Shown here piece after piece: positions 56,629 through 64,000 of a DNA stretch of 64,000 nt; the first letter of the stretch is position 1, and every line of letters starts with the position of its first letter. The notes under the pieces were generated by a model. The model did no database searches. It had not been told where the DNA came from and saw only the letters and a program-made list of their open reading frames with translations. Location: NCBI RefSeq assembly GCF_009707325.1, contig NZ_CP046103.1, positions 3,641,284 to 3,705,283 on the forward strand, in the 5' to 3' direction. The position numbers and the translations under genes were made by a program. This DNA is from Pseudomonas sp. IB20. GTDB lineage: Bacteria; Pseudomonadota; Gammaproteobacteria; Pseudomonadales; Pseudomonadaceae.

Positions 56629-56864
56629 GACATCCACTTTCCCCTCCTGCCATTCGGGTCTACGCTTGCCCAACAGCGGGCCGGTTTTGGCGCACGTAGC
56701 TGCTGGCATTGCGACCTGAAATTTTTCCTGTCTACTCGATCAGCTTGACATCCACTTTCCCCTCCTGCCATTCGGGTCTACGCTTGCCCAACAGCGGGCC
56801 GGTTTTGGCGCACGTAGCTGCTGGCATTGCGACCTGAAATTTTTCCTGTCTACTCGATCAGCTT
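56629..56864. repeat. 118-bp tandem duplication between the cco operons
   Basis: Bases 56629-56746 recur exactly at 56747-56864. No gene, hairpin or known element is in the unit. The 467-base gap between the two operons otherwise holds only the ANR-like box and promoter of the second. Confidence 0.93.
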
Positions 56865-56927
56865 TTTATTTCTGGTTTTGTCCTTACACCAAACATGGAA
56901 AGGGCGCAGAATCTGGCGTGGAACGTA

Positions 56928-56941
56928 TTGATACAGGTCAG
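56928..56941 (+). promoter_or_regulatory. ANR-like box upstream of the second cco operon
   Basis: TTGATACAGGTCAG matches TTGAY-N4-RTCAA at 9 of 10 specified positions, 84 bases before the ccoN start. Confidence 0.55.
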
Positions 56942-57025
56942 CCATTGCGTTGCAATGACCCCTCGCTTTCTACATACTTGCGGCCGATTTTACCTATAAA
57001 AAAACCTAAACCGTGGAACCTTAGA

Positions 57026-58463
57026 ATGAGCACAGCAATCAGTCCGACTGCTTATAACTATAAGGTAGTCCGCCAGTTCGCCATCATGACGGTGGTCTGG
57101 GGGATCCTTGGCATGGGGCTCGGGGTGTTCATCGCCTCGCAATTGGTTTGGCCGGAGTTGAATTTCGGTTTGCCATGGACGACCTTCGGCCGCCTGCGCC
57201 CGCTGCACACCAACCTGGTGATTTTTGCCTTCGGTGGCTGTGCGTTGTTTGCCACCTCCTACTATGTCGTGCAGCGAACCTGCCAGACGCGACTGATCTC
57301 CGATGGCCTGGCCGCCTTCACCTTCTGGGGCTGGCAAGCCGTGATCCTCGGCGCCATCATCACCCTGCCGCTGGGCTACACCACCACCAAGGAATACGCC
57401 GAGCTGGAATGGCCGATCGCGATTTTGCTCGCTATCGTCTGGGTGACCTACGCCGTGGTGTTCTTCGGCACTATCGTCAAGCGCAAGACCAAGCACATTT
57501 ATGTGGGCAACTGGTTCTACGGTGCCTTCATCCTGGTCACGGCGATGCTGCACATCGTCAACCACGCGTCGTTGCCGGTCAGCCTATTCAAGTCCTACTC
57601 GGCCTACGCCGGGGCGACGGACGCAATGATTCAGTGGTGGTACGGCCACAACGCCGTGGGCTTCTTCCTCACCACCGGCTTCCTGGGGATGATGTATTAC
57701 TTGTGCCCAACAGGCGAGCGTCCGATCTACTCGTATCGCCTGTCCATCGTGCACTTCTGGGCGCTGATCACCCTGTACATCTGGGCCGGCCCTCACCACT
57801 TGCACTACACCGCGCTGCCCGATTGGGCCCAGTCGCTGGGCATGGCGATGTCGATCATCCTGCTGGCCCCAAGCTGGGGCGGCATGATCAACGGCATGAT
57901 GACCCTGTCGGGCGCCTGGCATATTGCGCACCGACCCGATCCTGCGTTTCCTGGTGGTGTCGCTGGCGTTCTACGGCATGTCGACCTTTGAAGGGCCGAT
58001 GATGGCGATCAAGACCGTCAACTCGCTGTCCCACTACACCGACTGGACCATCGGCCACGTCCACGCCGGCGCTCTGGGTTGGGTGGCGATGATCTCCATC
58101 GGCGCGCTGTACCACATGATCCCTAAACTGTTCGGCCGTGCGCAGATGCACAGCGTCGGGCTGATCAATGCGCACTTCTGGCTGGCCACCATCGGCACCG
58201 TGCTCTACATCGCCTCGATGTGGGTCAACGGCATCACCCAAGGCCTGATGTGGCGTGCGATCAACGATGACGGCACCCTCACCTACTCCTTCGTCGAAGC
58301 GCTGCAAGCCAGTCACCCGGGCTACATCGTCCGCGCCATCGGTGGTGCATTCTTTGCCAGCGGCATGCTGTTCATGGCCTACAACGTGTGGCGCACCGTG
58401 CGTGCCTCCGACCCTGTAGAGGCTGAAGCCGCCGCCAAGATCGCCGTTGTGGGAGCTCACTGA
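57026..58463 (+). pseudogene. ccoN: ccoN of the second operon, frameshifted as written
   Basis: Subunit I of the second cbb3 oxidase, about 478 residues if restored. The first part ([20 protein letters not shown] to SGAWH) and the second ([20 protein letters not shown] to VGAH) lie in different frames: near 57923 CATAAGTTGCGC of the sister gene is CATATTGCGC here, 2 bases short. Near 57700-57720 the protein reads [15 protein letters not shown] where FVPKQAER is universal, explained by three single-base losses that cancel. The rest, with all heme and copper histidines, is normal. I regard this as consensus error more than real inactivation. Confidence 0.85.
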
Positions 58464-59071
58464 TGAAGCATGAAGTAGTCGAGAAGAATATCGGCCTGCT
58501 GGCCTTCTTCATGGTTATCGCCGTGAGTATCGGCGGCCTGACCCAGATCGTTCCGCTGTTTTTCCAGGACGTGACCAACAAGCCGGTCGAAGGCATGAAG
58601 CCGCGCACCGCGCTTGAACTGGAAGGCCGCGACGTCTACATCGCCAACGGTTGCGTGGGCTGCCACTCGCAGATGATCCGCCCGTTCCGCGCCGAAACCG
58701 AACGCTACGGCCACTACTCGGTCGCCGGTGAAAGTGTGTGGGACCACCCGTTCCTGTGGGGTTCCAAACGTACCGGCCCGGACTTGGCCCGTGTCGGCGG
58801 GCGTTATTCCGATGACTGGCAGCGTGCGCACTTGTACAACCCGCGCAACGTGGTGCCGGAGTCGAAAATGCCGGCGTACCCGTTCCTCGTGGAAAACAAG
58901 CTCGACGGCAAGGACACCGCGAAGAAGATGGAAGTCTTGCGCACGCTGGGCGTGCCCTACACCGACGAAGACATCGCCGGTGCAGCCGCAGCCGTCAAGG
59001 GCAAGACCGAAATGGACGCATTGGTGGCCTACCTGCAAGGCCTTGGCACCATCATCAAAAGCAAACGGTGA
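58463..59071 (+). CDS. ccoO: Cytochrome c oxidase cbb3 subunit II (second operon)
   Basis: A 202-residue mono-heme cytochrome c with CVGCH in [12 protein letters not shown] and one N-terminal span. It starts [20 protein letters not shown], overlapping the ccoN stop by one base. It differs from the first copy at many positions, so the operons are true paralogues. Confidence 0.95.
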   Translation: MKHEVVEKNIGLLAFFMVIAVSIGGLTQIVPLFFQDVTNKPVEGMKPRTALELEGRDVYIANGCVGCHSQMIRPFRAETERYGHYSVAGESVWDHPFLWGSKRTGPDLARVGGRYSDDWQRAHLYNPRNVVPESKMPAYPFLVENKLDGKDTAKKMEVLRTLGVPYTDEDIAGAAAAVKGKTEMDALVAYLQGLGTIIKSKR

Positions 59072-59076
59072 CCTAC

Positions 59077-59262
59077 ATGGATATCGGGATGATTCGTGGC
59101 CTGGGCACCGTTGTGGTGATGGTGGCCTTTATCGGCCTGGCACTGTGGGTGTTCAGCCCAAAGCGCAAGTCGGAGTTTGACGACGCAACCCTGTTGCCCT
59201 TTGCGGATGACCCCGAAGCCATCAAGCACGTCGAGCAAGCGTCTAGGAGTAACAAAGAATGA
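59077..59262 (+). CDS. ccoQ: Cbb3 oxidase small subunit CcoQ (second operon)
   Basis: A 61-residue one-span protein ([20 protein letters not shown]) ending in a polar tail. The ATG at 59077 is preferred over a GTG at 59068. It overlaps ccoP by 4 bases. Confidence 0.88.
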   Translation: MDIGMIRGLGTVVVMVAFIGLALWVFSPKRKSEFDDATLLPFADDPEAIKHVEQASRSNKE

Positions 59263-60236
59263 CTACGTTCTGGAGTCTGTACGTCACAGTCCTCAGTCTG
59301 GGTACCATCTTCGCCCTGACCTGGCTGCTGCTGTCGACCCGCAAGGGCCAGCGCACCGAACAAACGGACGAGACCGTCGGCCACTCGTTCGACGGCATCG
59401 AGGAGTACGACAACCCGCTGCCAAAATGGTGGTTCATGCTGTTCGTCGGCACCATCATTTTCGCCCTCGGCTACCTAGTGCTGTACCCAGGTTTGGGCAA
59501 CTGGAAAGGCCTGCTGCCGGGCTACAACTACCTCGACAACGACAAGCAAACGGCCTTCGCCAACGGCCAGACCGGCTGGACCGGCGTGCACGAGTGGGAA
59601 AAGGAAATGGCCAAGTCGGACGCCAAGTTCGGGCCGATCTTCGCCAAGTTCGCCTCGATGCCGATTGAAGAAGTCGCCAAGGACCCGAAAGCCTTGAAGA
59701 TGGGTGGCCGCCTGTTCGCCTCCAACTGCTCGGTGTGCCACGGTTCCGACGCCAAGGGCGCCTACGGCTTCCCCAACCTGACCGATGCCGACTGGCGCTG
59801 GGGCGGTGAACCCGCGACCATCAAGGAAACCATCATGAAAGGCCGCCACGCGGTGATGCCGGCCTGGGCCGAAGTCATTGGCGAGCAAGGCGTGGCCGAC
59901 GTGTCAGGCTTTGTGCTGACCAACCTCGACGGCCGCAAACTGCCGGAAGGTGCCAAGGCCGATGTGGCCAACGGCGCGAAACTCTTCGCCGCCAACTGCG
60001 TGGCCTGCCACGGCCCTGCCGGTAAAGGCACACCCGCGATGGGCGCCCCCGACCTGACACACCCGGGCGCATTCATCTACGGCTCGAGCTTCGCGCAACT
60101 GCAGCAGACCATTCGTTACGGCCGTCAGGGTCAGATGCCTGCGCAGGAGTTGTTGCAGGGCAATGACAAGGTGCACTTGCTGGCGGCGTATGTTTACAGC
60201 TTGTCCCATGGCGATAAGCAAGCTGAGGAGCAGTAA
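59259..60236 (+). CDS. ccoP: Cytochrome c oxidase cbb3 subunit III (second operon)
   Basis: A 325-residue di-heme cytochrome c: CSVCH ([12 protein letters not shown]) and CVACH ([12 protein letters not shown]), two N-terminal spans. It has a 10-residue insertion, [10 protein letters not shown], between the second span and the heme domain compared with the first CcoP. It ends at a perfect terminator. Confidence 0.95.
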   Translation: MTTFWSLYVTVLSLGTIFALTWLLLSTRKGQRTEQTDETVGHSFDGIEEYDNPLPKWWFMLFVGTIIFALGYLVLYPGLGNWKGLLPGYNYLDNDKQTAFANGQTGWTGVHEWEKEMAKSDAKFGPIFAKFASMPIEEVAKDPKALKMGGRLFASNCSVCHGSDAKGAYGFPNLTDADWRWGGEPATIKETIMKGRHAVMPAWAEVIGEQGVADVSGFVLTNLDGRKLPEGAKADVANGAKLFAANCVACHGPAGKGTPAMGAPDLTHPGAFIYGSSFAQLQQTIRYGRQGQMPAQELLQGNDKVHLLAAYVYSLSHGDKQAEEQ

Positions 60237-60249
60237 GGCCTCGGCAACG

Positions 60250-60276
60250 AAAAAGCCCCGCATTGCGGGGCTTTTT
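60250..60276. terminator. Intrinsic terminator of the second cco operon
   Basis: Five A, GCCCCGC-ATT-GCGGGGC, five T, 13 bases after the ccoP stop. Confidence 0.95.
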
Positions 60277-60333
60277 CGTTTCTAACGCCTGAGCGATTCA
60301 ATGGACGCATGACCGCTGGTAACGACGAGCTTG

Positions 60334-60456
60334 ATGCCGCGAAGTGATGCGCTGATTGCTGCCACTGCTCTGGTTCATGGACTTACTGTCGTCACGCGCA
60401 ATGTCAGTGACTTCAAATCGAGCGGCGTTCCATTGCTTAATCCGTGGGGCGAATGA
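60334..60456 (+). pseudogene. C-terminal remnant of a VapC-like PIN-domain toxin
   Basis: Forty codons read MPRSDALIAATALVHGLTVV and then TRNVSDFKSSGVPLLNPWGE before a stop. This is the characteristic C-terminal third of VapC/FitB-type PIN nucleases: the DALIAATA helix with its acidic residue, the TRN-x2-DF motif and a final LNPW. The upstream part with the first catalytic acids is missing (a stop precedes it at about 60311) and no antitoxin gene is present. It is a degraded toxin-antitoxin remnant between ccoP and ccoG. Confidence 0.75.
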
Positions 60457-60496
60457 CCAGCCTGCGCGCAAAAACCAGCCATAGTTCACAAGTCAA

Positions 60497-60510
60497 TTGA
60501 TCCACGTCAC
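60497..60510 (+). promoter_or_regulatory. ANR-like box upstream of ccoG
   Basis: TTGATCCACGTCAC matches TTGAY-N4-RTCAA at 9 of 10 specified positions. The nearby AATTGAT forms a second half-site. It lies about 165 bases before ccoG. Confidence 0.5.
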
Positions 60511-60663
60511 CTACACCATCAATTGATTTCCCCCAACGCGACCAAAGGTCGCACCCTTTCAGCAGTATCAGGGGCGTATCATTACGCCACTGCAACAGCC
60601 TATTTTTGACCCCGGTTGGCACGTACTGGCCGAGGCAAATCTCCACCGCCGTGGGATGCAATG

Positions 60664-62079
60664 ATGAGCAACCAAATACCGGTACATGACGTTACCCCGC
60701 CTGCCAAAAACTCGAGCCAATCCGTCGACCTCTATGCGTCGCGAGAGAAGATCTACACCCGTGCCTTCACCGGCCTGTTCCGCAATTTACGCATGCTCGG
60801 TGGCGCTGGCTTGTTCCTGCTCTACTTCGGCACTGTGTGGCTGAACTGGGGTGGCCATCAGGCCGTGTGGTGGAACCTGCCGGAGCGTAAATTCTTCATT
60901 TTTGGCGCGACTTTCTGGCCCCAGGATTTCATCCTGCTGTCGGGCATTCTCATCGTCGCTGCCTTTGGCCTGTTCTTTATCACGGTGTACGCCGGGCGCG
61001 TATGGTGTGGCTATACCTGCCCACAAAGCGTGTGGACCTGGATCTTCATGTGGTGCGAAAAGGTCACCGAAGGCGACCGTAACCAGCGCATCAAGCTGGA
61101 TAAAGCGCCGATGGGCGCGAATAAATTCCTGCGCAAATTCAGCAAGCACACCCTGTGGTTGTTGATCGGGTTTGTCACCGGCATGACCTTCGTCGGTTAC
61201 TTCTCGCCGATCCGTGAATTGGTGTTCGATTTCTTCACCGGCCAGGCCGATGGCTGGTCGTATTTCTGGGTCGGTTTTTTCACCCTCGCCACCTATGGCA
61301 ACGCCGGCTGGCTGCGCGAACAGGTGTGCATCTACATGTGCCCGTATGCCCGGTTCCAAAGCGTGATGTTCGACAAAGACACCTTGATCGTGTCCTACGA
61401 CCCGCGCCGTGGTGAGGTGCGGGGCCCGCGCAAAAAAGGCATCGACTACAAAGCCCAAGGCCTGGGCGATTGCATCGATTGCACGATGTGCGTGCAGGTG
61501 TGCCCCACCGGTATCGACATCCGCGACGGCCTGCAAATCGAGTGCATTGGCTGCGCCGCGTGTATCGACGCCTGCGACAACATCATGGACAAGATGGACT
61601 ACCCGCGCGGCCTGATCAGCTACACCACCGAGCACAACCTTTCCGGGCAGAAAACCCACAAGCTACGCCCGCGCCTGATCGGTTATGCGTTGGTGTTGCT
61701 GGCGATGATCAGCTTGTTGGCCGGCGCATTTTTCATACGCTCACTGGTGGGCTTTGATGTGAGCAAGGACCGTGTGCTGTACCGCGAAAACGCCGAAGGC
61801 CGGATCGAAAACGTCTACAGCCTGAAGATCATGAACAAGGACCAGCGCGACCACACCTACGTGCTAGACGCCTCGGGCCTGCCGGACCTCAAGCTGCAAG
61901 GCCGTCGCGAGATCAAGGTCGCCGCCGGAGAAATCTTCAGCATGCCGGTGGAGCTTTCCAGCGCACCGGAACAATTACCGTCGAGCACCAACGAGGTGCA
62001 ATTCATCCTCAGGGATGCCGACGACGACAGCGTCCACATTGAAGCCAAGAGCCGATTCATCGGCCCCCAGGTTCGTTAA
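60664..62079 (+). CDS. ccoG: Cbb3 oxidase accessory protein CcoG (FixG/RdxA)
   Basis: A 471-residue membrane protein with about five spans and a ferredoxin-like region holding two 4Fe-4S motifs: CIDCTMCVQVCPTG and CIGCAACIDACD (about 274-310). It reduces Cu2+ for delivery to the oxidase in related bacteria. The membrane motif GYTCPQSVWTW is present. It starts MSNQIPVHDVTPPAKNSSQS; ATG codons at 60661 and 60664 are adjacent. The C-terminal 120 residues are a beta-sandwich domain. Confidence 0.94.
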   Translation: MSNQIPVHDVTPPAKNSSQSVDLYASREKIYTRAFTGLFRNLRMLGGAGLFLLYFGTVWLNWGGHQAVWWNLPERKFFIFGATFWPQDFILLSGILIVAAFGLFFITVYAGRVWCGYTCPQSVWTWIFMWCEKVTEGDRNQRIKLDKAPMGANKFLRKFSKHTLWLLIGFVTGMTFVGYFSPIRELVFDFFTGQADGWSYFWVGFFTLATYGNAGWLREQVCIYMCPYARFQSVMFDKDTLIVSYDPRRGEVRGPRKKGIDYKAQGLGDCIDCTMCVQVCPTGIDIRDGLQIECIGCAACIDACDNIMDKMDYPRGLISYTTEHNLSGQKTHKLRPRLIGYALVLLAMISLLAGAFFIRSLVGFDVSKDRVLYRENAEGRIENVYSLKIMNKDQRDHTYVLDASGLPDLKLQGRREIKVAAGEIFSMPVELSSAPEQLPSSTNEVQFILRDADDDSVHIEAKSRFIGPQVR

Positions 62080-62110
62080 TAAAAAACTCCGTTAACTAGA
62101 GAGCACAACA

Positions 62111-62650
62111 ATGCCCGCAGCCACTGCCGCAAGCCCTTGGTACAAACACCTCTGGCCTTGGATCATCATTGGGATCCTGGCCTGCTCGGTGACCTTGACC
62201 TTGTCCATGGTGACCATTGCAGTGAAGAACCCGGACAACCTGGTCAACGACAACTACTACGAGGCCGGCAAAGGTATCAACCGCTCTCTGGACCGCGAGC
62301 TGCTGGCCCAGACCCTGCAACTGCGCGCCAAGGTGCACCTGGACGAGTTGACCGGTGAAGTCGAATTGCACCTGACCGGCAACAGCAACCCGTCGACCCT
62401 GGAGCTGAACCTGATTTCCCCGACCCAGCCAGAGAAGGATCGCAAGATCAACCTGGCCCGCAGTGACAGCGAACCCGGCCGCTACATCGGCCAGGTCACC
62501 GACAAAGTCGAAGGTCGGCGCTTCGTGGAACTGCTCGGTGTCGAGGGCGATAGAACCTGGCGCATGTTCGAAGAAGAACAGGTCAGCCACGACAAGGACT
62601 TGCTGCTGGGTGATGAGCCGTTGCAGGGCGCTGAAGACCTGAAGAATTAA
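62111..62650 (+). CDS. ccoH: Cbb3 oxidase assembly protein CcoH (FixH)
   Basis: A 179-residue protein with one span (LWPWIIIGILACSVTLTLSM) and a periplasmic domain. It contains NPDNLVNDNYYEAGKGINRS, the conserved FixH stretch. It is 31 bases after ccoG, so co-transcribed. It stabilises the cbb3 complex during assembly. Confidence 0.92.
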   Translation: MPAATAASPWYKHLWPWIIIGILACSVTLTLSMVTIAVKNPDNLVNDNYYEAGKGINRSLDRELLAQTLQLRAKVHLDELTGEVELHLTGNSNPSTLELNLISPTQPEKDRKINLARSDSEPGRYIGQVTDKVEGRRFVELLGVEGDRTWRMFEEEQVSHDKDLLLGDEPLQGAEDLKN

Positions 62651-62664
62651 ACAGCCTGCGCTTA

Positions 62665-62725
62665 GATCGTTCCCACGCTCTGCGTGGAAGAGCCGGGCGT
62701 TACCACGCAGAGCGTGGGAGCGATC
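62665..62725. repeat. Intergenic inverted repeat, TTCCCACGC type
   Basis: GATCGTTCCCACGCTCTGCG pairs with CGCAGAGCGTGGGAGCGATC around a short middle. The same family occurs at 52491-52602. It lies between ccoH and ccoI. Confidence 0.85.
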
Positions 62726-62753
62726 ATCGGACAGCCGACTAAGATCTATACCC

Positions 62754-64000
62754 ATGAGCACCCCAACCCCCTGCTACCACTGCGCCCTGCCCGTGCCGCC
62801 CGGCAGCCGGTTTACCGCCGTAATCCTCGGCGAGCGCCGCGAACTCTGCTGCCCGGGTTGCCAGGCGGTGGCCGAGGCCATCGTGGCCGGTGGGCTGGAC
62901 AGCTATTACCAACACCGCAGCGAAGCCTCAGCCAACCCCGAGGCGCTGCCGGTGCAACTGGTCGATGAACTGGCGCTGTACGACCGCGCCGACGTGCAAA
63001 AACCCTTTGTGCGCCACGACGGCGACCTTGCCGAAACCATCCTGTTGATGGAAGGCATCAGTTGCGCCGCCTGTGGCTGGCTGATCGAGAAACACCTGCG
63101 CAGCCTGCCCGCTGTGGCCGAGGCGCGGCTGAACCTGTCCAACCACCGCCTGCACGTGCGCTGGGCCGACGGGCAATTGCCGTTGAGCCAACTGCTCAGC
63201 GAGCTGCGCCACATCGGCTATGCCGCCCACCCTTACCAGGCGGATCGCGCCGCCGAGCAACTGGCTGGCGAGAACCGTCTGGCCCTGCGCCAACTGGGTG
63301 TGGCAGGGTTGCTGTGGTTCCAGGCGATGATGGCGACCATGGCCACTTGGCCGGAATTCAATGTCGACCTGAGCCCCGAGCTGCACGTGATCCTGCGCTG
63401 GGTGGCGATGTTTCTGACCACGCCCATCGTCTTCTACAGCTGTGCACCCTTCTTCAAAGGTGCCCTGCGTGACTTGCGCACGCGCCACCTGACCATGGAT
63501 GTGTCGGTGTCCTTGGCGATTGGCGGCGCGTACCTGGCGGGCATTTGGACCGCCATCACCGGCGTCGGCGAGTTGTATTTCGACGCAGTGGGCATGTTCG
63601 CGCTGTTCCTGCTGGCCGGCCGCTACCTGGAGCGCCGAGCGCGGGAACGCACGGCCGCCGCCACCGCGCAGTTGGTCAACCTGTTACCCGCCTCGTGCCT
63701 ACGCCTCAAACAGGATGGCCAGAGCGAACGCATTCTGCTCAGCGAATTGGCCGTGGGTGATCGCGTATTGGTGCATCCCGGCGCGGTATTGCCTGCGGAC
63801 GGGGTGATCCTCGATGGCCAGTCGAGCGTTGATGAATCGCTGCTCACCGGCGAGTACCTGCCGCAACCACGCCACGTGGGCGATGCGGTCACCGCCGGCA
63901 CGCTCAATGTCGAAGGCGCGCTGACCGTCGAGGTGCGCGCCTTGGGCCATGACACACGCCTGTCCGCCATCGTGCGCCTGCTGGAACGCGCCCAGGCCGA
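62754..64000 (+). CDS. ccoI: Cbb3-associated copper-transporting P-type ATPase CcoI (5' part)
   Basis: A P1B-type ATPase open to the window end, at least 415 residues visible; the gene continues beyond. It starts MSTPTPCYHCALPVPPGSRF with an N-terminal cysteine cluster (CYHC and CCPGC) and then a heavy-metal domain with GISCAACGW. Membrane spans begin near residue 180 (GVAGLLWFQAMMATMATW), and the actuator domain has the LLTGEYLP motif near residue 360. The phosphorylation and nucleotide domains are outside the window. It follows ccoGH and supplies copper for cbb3 assembly. Confidence 0.93.
   Translation, partial: MSTPTPCYHCALPVPPGSRFTAVILGERRELCCPGCQAVAEAIVAGGLDSYYQHRSEASANPEALPVQLVDELALYDRADVQKPFVRHDGDLAETILLMEGISCAACGWLIEKHLRSLPAVAEARLNLSNHRLHVRWADGQLPLSQLLSELRHIGYAAHPYQADRAAEQLAGENRLALRQLGVAGLLWFQAMMATMATWPEFNVDLSPELHVILRWVAMFLTTPIVFYSCAPFFKGALRDLRTRHLTMDVSVSLAIGGAYLAGIWTAITGVGELYFDAVGMFALFLLAGRYLERRARERTAAATAQLVNLLPASCLRLKQDGQSERILLSELAVGDRVLVHPGAVLPADGVILDGQSSVDESLLTGEYLPQPRHVGDAVTAGTLNVEGALTVEVRALGHDTRLSAIVRLLERAQA

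Noticed and set aside
53367-60236. The two cco operons as another duplication artefact
   Set aside because: They differ at many positions in all four genes, have different intergenic regions and terminators, and tandem cbb3 operons are normal in Pseudomonas.
1-64000. Transfer RNAs, prophage, insertion sequences or integrase-bounded islands
   Set aside because: No tRNA-like structures, transposase, integrase or phage genes were seen, and gene order is largely core Pseudomonas.

Overview
The window is chromosomal DNA of a Pseudomonas, most likely from the P. fluorescens group. The evidence is high GC with G/C-rich third codon positions, REP/REPIN elements of the fluorescens type (GTGGGAGC..GGCTTGC), two tandem ccoNOQP operons followed by ccoGHI, and gene neighbourhoods that match P. 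aeruginosa blocks I recognise (mazG-relA-rlmD-cysM; gbuR/gbuA with two transporters; a PA3225-PA3228-like block; a PA3284-PA3286-like sigma/anti-sigma/KAS III block). There are no prophages, CRISPR arrays, transposases, tRNAs or rRNAs. 

Layout. 0-7.1 kb: housekeeping genes on the minus strand (DUF2058, mazG, relA, rlmD, cysM, tapT). 7.1-12.6 kb: a LysR gene divergent from a guanidinobutyrase operon (gbuA, NTF2-like, NCS1 permease, Na+/solute symporter). 12.6-16.3 kb: a scarred region with a duplicated terminator/REPIN, a 40-codon gene, a LysR gene, a wrecked MFS transporter gene and a second NCS1 permease. 16.4-26.1 kb: mixed genes (cvfB, TorF-type porin, DUF6279 lipoprotein, DEAD helicase, MscM-type channel, EamA transporter, azoR). 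26.2-31.6 kb: LysR, alpha/beta hydrolase, ppiA, ABC exporter, FemAB-like acetyltransferase. 31.8-35.3 kb: porin, ECF sigma and zinc anti-sigma pair, KAS III. 35.6-44.3 kb: hrpA, aceK, chemoreceptor, DMT transporter. 44.3-48.4 kb: a heavily rearranged dTDP-rhamnose (rml) cluster. 48.7-53.3 kb: DMT transporter, CPBP protease-like gene, Aer-type receptor, alpha/beta hydrolase. 53.3-64 kb: two cbb3 oxidase operons, then ccoG, ccoH and the start of ccoI, with ANR-type boxes before both ccoN genes and before ccoG. 

The most striking property is a set of local tandem duplications (20 bp to 1.7 kb) with internal deletions and small indels at or beside them: at 1471, 12528, 14206, 14680, 39574, 44651, 48063 and 56629. 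They leave rmlB as two identical 30-codon stumps, rmlC as a fusion of its two ends, rmlD and rmlA duplicated with one damaged copy of each, and an MFS gene in pieces. ccoN of the second operon carries three closely spaced single-base losses that cancel out, then an uncancelled 2-base loss. I read this mainly as assembly or consensus error (unmerged overlaps at contig seams, mixed paralogue reads). Real decay of the rhamnose cluster cannot be excluded from sequence alone. 

How the genes work together. The 53-64 kb block encodes a complete cbb3 respiratory module with its copper and assembly factors, next to a PAS-type redox/aerotaxis receptor. The gbu block is a self-contained guanidinobutyrate or agmatine-type catabolic and uptake operon. 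The rml block would make dTDP-L-rhamnose for LPS if intact, but as written lacks functional rmlB and rmlC.
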